DNA of 19,233 nucleotides. Origin: an uncultured Collinsella sp. (GTDB taxonomy: Bacteria > Actinomycetota > Coriobacteriia > Coriobacteriales > Coriobacteriaceae). The stretch spans positions 1-19,233 of the forward strand of contig CATWQC010000031.1 of assembly GCA_958352845.1 (NCBI GenBank), read 5' to 3'. Position numbers and translations under genes: made by a program. Shown here piece by piece: positions 15,297 to 19,233 of this stretch. Below the pieces are notes generated by a model. The model was not told the origin of the DNA, searched no databases, and saw only the letters and a list, made by a program, of their open reading frames with translations. The first letter of the stretch is position 1; the number at the start of each line of letters is the position of its first letter.

Positions 15297-15359
15297 GTTG
15301 TTGGCTTTGATTGTTGGGTTGCGCTTAGCGTCGCGCCTTGAGCTCGCGGTGCCGTGCCG

Positions 15360-16124
15360 TTAGTGACAGCCGCAGCCCTCGTGACCCTCGTGCTCGTGAT
15401 GGCCGTGGCAGCTGCAGGACTCACTATGTTCGTGGGCATGGGCGTGGTCGTGGCCGTGGCAGCCGCACGTGGCCTCGCCGTTCTGTGCGAGCGTGCCGGC
15501 GATAAGGGCCTCGACGCAAGCGTCGCAGCTGCCCTGGGCGCCTGCGTATACCGTGATGCCGGCTTGGGCAAGCGCGTTGATAGCGCCGCCGCCGATGCCG
15601 CCGCAGATGAGCGTGTCCACGCCGCCGTTGGCGAGCAGGCCCGCTAGGGCGCCGTGGCCGGTGCCGCCGGTGCCCACGACCTGCTCGCTGAGTACCTTGC
15701 CGTCCTGAACGTCGTAGATCTTGAACTGCTCGCTGCGGCCAAAGTGCATAAAGATGTTGCCGTTGTCGTACGTGGTTGCCACCCTCATGGTGTCGACCTC
15801 CTTTGCTGGCCATACGGCCGTCGTTGTGGTGATGGGGGAGTACGCGATATTGCCGCCTTCGATGACGATTGCCCGTCCATTGACCAGCGCGTTTGCCACC
15901 TTGCGATGCGCTCGACTGCAAATTGCCGCCACCGTGGCGCGCGCGATGCCCATCTGCTGTGCGACTGCCTCTTGGTTAAGGCCTTCCAGGTCGCACAGGC
16001 GCAGCACCTCGAGTTCGTCGATCGTCATGTCGATGGCGTCTCCGCTGGCTAGGCCGTCAGGGGTAAAGCCGCGGTATTCGGGGATGATCCCGACGCGGCG
16101 CAGTTTCTCGCGTCTTCCTGCCAT
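15360..16124 (-). CDS. DUF134 helix-turn-helix / NifX-like cluster-binding fusion protein with His/Cys-rich tail
   Basis: The 254-residue protein has three parts. Residues 1-95 match DUF134, a putative DNA-binding family, with a helix-turn-helix in LNQEAVAQQMGIARATVAAI (49-68) and the family ending VNGRAIVIEGGN. Residues 113-213 match the dinitrogenase iron-molybdenum cofactor (NifX/NifB C-terminal) family: MRVATTYDNGNIFMHFGRSEQF, then ICGGIGGGAINAL and CDAC (200-203). Residues 220-254 hold 12 His and 6 Cys and look metal-binding. Function is unknown; a metal- or cluster-responsive autoregulator is inference. ATG 16124 is chosen because AAGGAG (16135-16130) is five bases upstream; GTG 16130 would overlap that site. 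The gene is divergent from thyA and convergent with ffh. A second ribosome binding site and ATG lie inside it. Confidence 0.88.
   Translation of the reverse strand: MAGRREKLRRVGIIPEYRGFTPDGLASGDAIDMTIDELEVLRLCDLEGLNQEAVAQQMGIARATVAAICSRAHRKVANALVNGRAIVIEGGNIAYSPITTTTAVWPAKEVDTMRVATTYDNGNIFMHFGRSEQFKIYDVQDGKVLSEQVVGTGGTGHGALAGLLANGGVDTLICGGIGGGAINALAQAGITVYAGAQGSCDACVEALIAGTLAQNGEATCGCHGHDHAHAHEHSESCSCHGHHEHEGHEGCGCH
15796..15804 (-). promoter_or_regulatory. internal Shine-Dalgarno (AAAGGAGGT) at the DUF134/NifX junction
   Basis: On the minus strand AAAGGAGGT (15804-15796) lies seven bases before an in-frame ATG at 15788-15786, codon 113 of the fusion, exactly where the NifX-like domain begins. 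It is the strongest ribosome binding site of the locus. It predicts a separate 142-residue NifX-like protein with the same His/Cys tail (15360-15788). Confidence 0.7.
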
Positions 16125-16138
16125 GCGCACTCCTTATC

Positions 16139-16150
16139 TGACATATGTCA
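16139..16150. promoter_or_regulatory. operator-like palindrome 1 (TGACATATGTCA)
   Basis: A perfect 12-bp palindrome overlaps the predicted transcription start (about 16149) of the DUF134-NifX gene and lies four bases from its Shine-Dalgarno. It shares its CATATG core and TGRCATATGTCA sequence with the palindrome centred 53 bp away. A bound protein here should block transcription. Confidence 0.65.
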
Positions 16151-16155
16151 ACAAT

Positions 16156-16183
16156 AGAATAGCGAACGCGCAGATTTGCGCAA
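16156..16183 (-). promoter_or_regulatory. candidate promoter of the DUF134-NifX gene
   Basis: On the minus strand, TTGCGC (16183-16178), a 16-base spacer and TATTCT (16161-16156) form a plausible sigma-70-type promoter. It lies exactly between the two palindromes. The start point would be near 16149, giving a leader of about 25 bases. Confidence 0.55.
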
Positions 16184-16185
16184 TG

Positions 16186-16209
16186 AATTTCTGGCATATG
16201 TCAGAAATT
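16186..16209. promoter_or_regulatory. operator-like palindrome 2 (24 bp, one mismatched pair)
   Basis: Half sites AATTTCTGGCAT and ATGTCAGAAATT form a 24-bp inverted repeat with 11 of 12 pairs matching; the exception is 16194/16201. It contains TGGCATATGTCA, one base different from palindrome 1. Centres are 53 bp apart, about five helical turns. It lies just upstream of the minus-strand -35 and about 64 bp upstream of the likely thyA start. Confidence 0.65.
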
Positions 16210-16250
16210 GAGGGCTTATGTTTGGGCTGTGGGGCTGCGTGCGCCTGGGC

Positions 16251-16256
16251 TACAAT
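16251..16256 (+). promoter_or_regulatory. candidate -10 box (TACAAT) for thyA-folA
   Basis: TACAAT lies 35 bases before the thyA start. The region 16-18 bases upstream is G-rich and shows no -35 consensus. The leader has a weak 4-bp hairpin (TCGC/GCGA, 16262-16275) and then AGGAGGGT at 16281-16288. Confidence 0.5.
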
Positions 16257-16290
16257 GAATCTCGCTTGTAGGCGACTGACAGGAGGGTCA

Positions 16291-17139
16291 ATGAGCAAAG
16301 CTGATCAACAGTTTGTAACCATGTGCCGCGATATCTTGGACCATGGCACCACGACCGAGGGCCAAAAGGTCCGCCCGGTGTGGGAGGACGGCACCCCTGC
16401 CTATACCATTAAAAACTTTGGTGTCACGGCGCGCTACGACCTGCGCGAGGAGTTCCCGGCGCTCACGTTGCGCCGTACGGCGCTCAAGTCTGCCATGGAC
16501 GAGATCCTGTGGATCTATCAAAAGAAGTCCAATAACGTGCATGACCTCAACAGCCATATCTGGGATGAGTGGGCCGACGAGACCGGCTCCATCGGCAAAG
16601 CCTACGGGTACCAGATTGGCCAGAAGAGCCATTATGCCGAGGGCGACTTTGACCAGATGGACCGTGTGCTGTACGACCTCAAACACACGCCGTACAGCCG
16701 CCGCATTATGACGAACACCTATGTGTTTAGCGACCTGTCCGAGATGCACCTGTATCCGTGCGCCTACGGCGTGACGTATAACGTGACGCAGCGCCCGCAG
16801 GACGACAAACCGACGCTCAACATGATTCTCAACCAGCGCAGCCAGGATATTTTGGCCGCGAACAACTGGAATGTGTGCCAGTACGCCATTTTGCTGATGA
16901 TGGTTGCGCAGTCGGTCGATATGATTCCCGGCGAGCTGCTGCACGTGATCGCCGATGCCCACATTTACGACCGTCATGTCGATATCGTCCGCGAGCTTAT
17001 CGAGCGTCCGCAGTTTGCCGCGCCCAAGGTAACGCTCAACCCCGATGTGCATGACTTCTACGCGTTTACGACCGATGATCTGATCGTCGAGGGCTATGAG
17101 CACGGCCCGCAGGTCAAGAACATTCCCATTGCGGTGTAG
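16291..17139 (+). CDS. thyA: thymidylate synthase ThyA
   Basis: ThyA methylates dUMP to dTMP using methylene-tetrahydrofolate, yielding dihydrofolate. The 282-residue protein has the catalytic cysteine in MHLYPCAYGV (Cys157), the LYPCAY form seen in the Bacillus ThyA subgroup rather than the PPCH form of E. coli. It also has the phosphate-binding QRSQD (182-186), the NNWNVCQYA substrate-binding segment (191-199) and the HVIADAHIYDRH block (218-229). ATG 16291 follows a strong AGGAGGGT at 16281-16288; the open frame extends far upstream but has no other good start. folA begins nine bases after the stop, so the two sequential enzymes of the dTMP cycle form an operon. No thyX was seen. Confidence 0.96.
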   Translation: MSKADQQFVTMCRDILDHGTTTEGQKVRPVWEDGTPAYTIKNFGVTARYDLREEFPALTLRRTALKSAMDEILWIYQKKSNNVHDLNSHIWDEWADETGSIGKAYGYQIGQKSHYAEGDFDQMDRVLYDLKHTPYSRRIMTNTYVFSDLSEMHLYPCAYGVTYNVTQRPQDDKPTLNMILNQRSQDILAANNWNVCQYAILLMMVAQSVDMIPGELLHVIADAHIYDRHVDIVRELIERPQFAAPKVTLNPDVHDFYAFTTDDLIVEGYEHGPQVKNIPIAV

Positions 17140-17148
17140 GTGGCGCTC

Positions 17149-17667
17149 ATGACGTGTAAGCTTTCTGCTATCGTCGCCGTGTGCGATGACTGGGGTATTG
17201 GGTGCGAGGGCGACATGGTGGTGTCCAACCGTGCCGACATGCGTCATTTTGTGGCGCGCACCAAAGGTTGCCCGGTCATTATGGGACGCAAGACGCTGTT
17301 GAGTTTTCCCGGCGGACGACCGCTCAAGAATCGCCGCAACATTGTGCTCACGCGCGACGAGGGCTTTGCCCCCGAGGGCGTTGACGTGGTGCATAGCGTT
17401 GACGAGGCCTTGGCCGCCGTGGCCGATGAGCCCGTTGCGTGGGTGATTGGCGGCGGCGAGGTGTATCGGCAGTTTTTGCCGTATTGCGCCGAGGCCGAGG
17501 TTACGCATGACCATTGCGTGCATGACGTGGATACGTACTTTCCCGATTTGGATGCCGATCCCGCGTGGGAGATTGCGAGGCGTGGCGGTGTTGCCACGAT
17601 TGCCGCGGGCGAGGGTGACGAGGGTCTCGATTATGAGTTCGTGACGTATCGTCGCGTTGAGGCGTAA
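17149..17667 (+). CDS. folA: dihydrofolate reductase
   Basis: DHFR reduces the dihydrofolate released by ThyA back to tetrahydrofolate with NADPH. The 172-residue protein shows LSAIVAVCDDWGIGCEGDM at the N-terminus, an acidic active-site residue at Asp30 (SNRADMRHF), PVIMGRKT (42-49), FPGGRPL (53-59) and the NADPH-binding VIGGGEVY (99-106). ATG 17149 is preferred, with AGGTGG at 17138-17143 overlapping the thyA stop. GTG 17140 directly after that stop is an alternative adding three residues but lacks a spaced ribosome binding site. It follows thyA and is very likely co-transcribed. Confidence 0.95.
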   Translation: MTCKLSAIVAVCDDWGIGCEGDMVVSNRADMRHFVARTKGCPVIMGRKTLLSFPGGRPLKNRRNIVLTRDEGFAPEGVDVVHSVDEALAAVADEPVAWVIGGGEVYRQFLPYCAEAEVTHDHCVHDVDTYFPDLDADPAWEIARRGGVATIAAGEGDEGLDYEFVTYRRVEA

Positions 17668-17711
17668 ATCGTCTGGCGTGAACGGTATCATCGGGTTGTT
17701 TGAATGCATGG

Positions 17712-17736
17712 GGCGGCGCTTAGCGTCGCCTCGTTT
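17712..17736 (+). terminator. probable intrinsic terminator after folA
   Basis: An 8-bp GC-rich stem pairs 17712-17719 with 17723-17730, with one G-T wobble and a TTA loop. It is followed by a short broken T run (TCGTTT). The weak T run lowers confidence. Confidence 0.55.
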
Positions 17737-17744
17737 GGTATAGA
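17736..17744 (+). promoter_or_regulatory. candidate extended -10 promoter (TGG TATAGA) for the SPOUT methyltransferase gene
   Basis: TG at 17736-17737, one base, then TATAGA at 17739-17744. The ATG at 17744 overlaps this box, so it would lie upstream of the transcript start (about 17751). That argues for a later translation start, near 17777. Confidence 0.45.
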
Positions 17745-17776
17745 TGTGCTGTAAAGAAGGGTGCGGGCTGGCTGCT

Positions 17777-18691
17777 ATGACTGATGCCGTTGAGGTGCTG
17801 CGAATCGATTCGCTCGAGGACGAGCGGCTCGATGCCTACGTGCGACTGACCGAGCGCGAGCTGCGCTGCGTGCTGGAGCCGCAAAAGGGCATCTTTATCG
17901 CCGAGAGTGCCAAGGTCATCGAGCGTGCGGTTCGCGCCGGATACGAGCCGGTGAGCTTTCTTTTGGGCGAGCGCTGGCTCGACCAGATGATGCCGCTGTT
18001 TGAGCGCCTGGCGGTACGCGAAAGTGCGGGCCCAGTTCCCGTGTTCGTGGCCTCGATGGAGCTTATGGAGCAGCTGACGGGCTTTAACGTGACGCGCGGT
18101 GCGCTCGCGGCGTTTCGTCGCCCGCGTCAGATTCCGGTCGATAAGTTCTTGGGCGGCGTCGTCGAGGCGGCGGGGGAGCGTCCGGTGCGCGTGTGCGTGC
18201 TCGAGGGCATTGTCGACCACACCAACGTCGGCGCGATTTTCCGCTCGGCGGCTGCGCTGAACGTCGATGGCATTTTGGTGAGCCCCACGTGCTGTGACCC
18301 GCTGTACCGTCGCTCTGCCCGCGTGAGCATGGGCACGGTGTTCCAGGTGCCCTGGACACGCATTGGCAGCGAGGCGCGCGTATGGCCGCATGATGGGCTG
18401 GCGGCGTTACACGATGCCGGCTTTTCGTGTGCCGCTATGGCGTTGACGGATGATTCGGTGTCGTTGGACGATCCCGTGCTGCAGGAGATTGACCGCCTGG
18501 CAATCTTTATGGGCACCGAGGGTGCTGGCTTGGGCGCCAAGACCATTGCAGGCTGTGATCGCGCCGTGCGTATTCCGATGGCGCATGGGGTCGATTCGCT
18601 CAACGTGGCCGCGGCAAGTGCTGTCGCCTTTTGGCAGCTGTGCCCGCATGTGAGCAACGAGTACCACTACCAGCCGGGGCTGTATCACTAG
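17777..18691 (+). CDS. TrmH/SpoU-family RNA 2'-O-methyltransferase
   Basis: This is a 304-residue SPOUT-class enzyme that should methylate a ribose 2'-OH in tRNA or rRNA using SAM. An N-terminal substrate-binding domain (about 5-115, with GIFIAESAKVIERAVRAGY at 38-56) precedes the knotted catalytic domain. That domain has motif 1 HTNVGAIFRSAAAL (148-161; Asn150, Arg156), motif 2 IFMGTEGAGLG (243-253; usually GNEG) and motif 3 IPMAHGVDSLNVAAASAVAF (266-285). The target base cannot be told from sequence. The start is uncertain: ATG 17777 fits the family N-terminus but AAGAAGG is 16 bases upstream; CTG 17768 would be better spaced; ATG 17744 lies in the promoter. Confidence 0.88.
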   Translation: MTDAVEVLRIDSLEDERLDAYVRLTERELRCVLEPQKGIFIAESAKVIERAVRAGYEPVSFLLGERWLDQMMPLFERLAVRESAGPVPVFVASMELMEQLTGFNVTRGALAAFRRPRQIPVDKFLGGVVEAAGERPVRVCVLEGIVDHTNVGAIFRSAAALNVDGILVSPTCCDPLYRRSARVSMGTVFQVPWTRIGSEARVWPHDGLAALHDAGFSCAAMALTDDSVSLDDPVLQEIDRLAIFMGTEGAGLGAKTIAGCDRAVRIPMAHGVDSLNVAAASAVAFWQLCPHVSNEYHYQPGLYH

Positions 18692-18814
18692 CGGGGTGCT
18701 CTCGAGCTTTGCCGCCAAGGGCGTTTCTGCTGCCTTCGGTTGGTGTTAAGCTGATAATGGCTTTGCTGTTCAATTGATGTTTTGTTGTATGACGTACGCT
18801 AGTGGGGAGGGCGT

Positions 18815-19233
18815 GTGGCTAAGAAATCTACGGCTATCGATGTAACGCAGGGTGTCATTTGGCAGCAGCTGCTGTCGCTGTGCGTTCCCATTTTCTTTAG
18901 TTCGTTCTTTCAGCAGGCATACACGCTTATCGGTACCTATATCGTCGGTCAGTTTGGCGGCAAGCTCGCGCTGGGTGGCATTCAGGCCACGATGGTGCTT
19001 ACAGAGCTCTGCATCGGCTTTTGTGTCGGCGTCGGTGCCGGCTGCGCGGTCATTACGGGCCAGTTTTTTGGCCAGCACGATGACGAGCGCCTGAGCCGAT
19101 CGGTCCATACGGCCATGACGCTCGCGCTGGTGGGCGGTATCGTTTTCTCGATTCTTGGCATAGTGTTCGTTGAGCCCATGCTGGTGCTTATGAACACGCC
19201 GCATGAACTATTGGCCGAGGGCGTGGCCTATGC
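18815..19233 (+). CDS. MATE family multidrug/metabolite efflux transporter, 3'-truncated by window edge
   Basis: An open frame runs from GTG 18815 to the window end (139 codons) and encodes MAKKSTAIDVTQGVIWQQLL, then hydrophobic helices. The first holds LCVPIFFSSFFQQAYTLIGTYIVGQFGG. Later come TELCIGFCVGVGAGCAVITGQFFGQHD and a third helix ALVGGIVFSILGIVFVEPMLVLM. This is the N-terminal pattern of MATE exporters (GVIWxQLL, FFQQxYxxxxxxIVGxFxG, GxGAxxxIxQxFG), which extrude cationic compounds using Na+ or H+. GGGGAGG at 18804-18810 lies four bases from the GTG. The Asp commonly found in helix 1 (VDxxIVG) is Gly here. The substrate is unknown. Confidence 0.88.
   Translation, partial: MAKKSTAIDVTQGVIWQQLLSLCVPIFFSSFFQQAYTLIGTYIVGQFGGKLALGGIQATMVLTELCIGFCVGVGAGCAVITGQFFGQHDDERLSRSVHTAMTLALVGGIVFSILGIVFVEPMLVLMNTPHELLAEGVAY

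Noticed and set aside
15354..16052. Plus-strand open frames (15354-15647 and 15654-16052) opposite the DUF134-NifX gene
   Set aside because: They are antisense to a well-matched two-domain protein with its own promoter and ribosome binding site, and have no recognisable features.
15721..16290. N-terminal extension of the thyA frame by about 190 codons
   Set aside because: The extension crosses the divergent promoter and both palindromes and is antisense to the DUF134 gene; ATG 16291 with AGGAGGGT gives a family-length ThyA.
15321..17729. 14-base repeat GCGCTTAGCGTCGC at 15321-15334 and 17716-17729, both between genes
   Set aside because: In a GC-rich 19-kb window one shared 14-mer is expected by chance at close to one occurrence; only the second copy forms a good hairpin. 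Two copies do not make a repeat family.
18692..18814. Possible promoter (GATAAT at 18753-18758) for the MATE gene
   Set aside because: Only a lone -10-like hexamer with no -35 or TG extension was seen, 57 bases before the GTG; too weak to list. Nothing else was found in this 123-base gap.

Overview
This is a high-GC chromosomal window from what looks like a member of the Coriobacteriia, most likely Collinsella or a close relative. The organism call is inference. It rests on the high GC content, protein sequences typical of gut Actinomycetota, a SepIVA-like DivIVA gene between coaD and the DUF177 gene, and promoters with good -10 boxes but little recognisable -35. The window is dense housekeeping DNA. 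No insertion sequence, prophage, CRISPR array or rRNA was seen, and no stretch longer than about 300 bases lacks a gene.

Layout. (1) 1-197: two tandem tRNA-Asn(GTT) genes, the first cut by the window edge, then a strong intrinsic terminator. (2) 294-5733: a probable operon of asp23/gls24-like gene, fakA, recG, rsmD, coaD, with short gaps or overlapping ends. (3) 5758-7097: sepIVA-like gene, DUF177 (yceD) gene, rpmF. (4) 7101-8204: plsX, with a terminator-like hairpin between its candidate promoter and its ribosome binding site. (5) 8242-15296: acpP, rnc, smc, ftsY, ffh. acpP has a 22-bp perfect palindrome plus a T6 run in its leader, and a terminator follows ffh. (6) 15360-16209, minus strand: a fused DUF134-NifX-like gene with a His/Cys-rich tail; two related CATATG-centred palindromes bracket its promoter. 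(7) 16251-17667: thyA and folA, divergent from (6). (8) 17736-18691: a TrmH-type SPOUT methyltransferase. (9) 18815 to the edge: the start of a MATE transporter.

How the genes fit together. From established knowledge, the order asp23(yloU)-fakA(yloV)-recG-plsX-acpP-rnc-smc-ftsY-ffh is the Firmicutes (Bacillus) arrangement. coaD/sepIVA/DUF177/rpmF/rnc/smc/ftsY is the actinobacterial one. This window merges the two: rsmD-coaD-sepIVA-DUF177-rpmF sits where Bacillus has fapR, and fabD/fabG are missing between plsX and acpP. FakA, PlsX and ACP together supply and interconvert acyl-phosphate and acyl-ACP for phospholipid synthesis. FtsY and Ffh are the protein half of the SRP targeting pathway. ThyA and DHFR form the dTMP/folate cycle.

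The most interesting part is the DUF134-NifX locus. It carries a pair of operator-like palindromes 53 bp apart, and a full Shine-Dalgarno with a correctly spaced internal ATG exactly at the domain junction. This suggests one gene yielding a DNA-binding fusion and a free metal-cluster-binding domain. The hairpins in the plsX and acpP leaders are the second point of interest.
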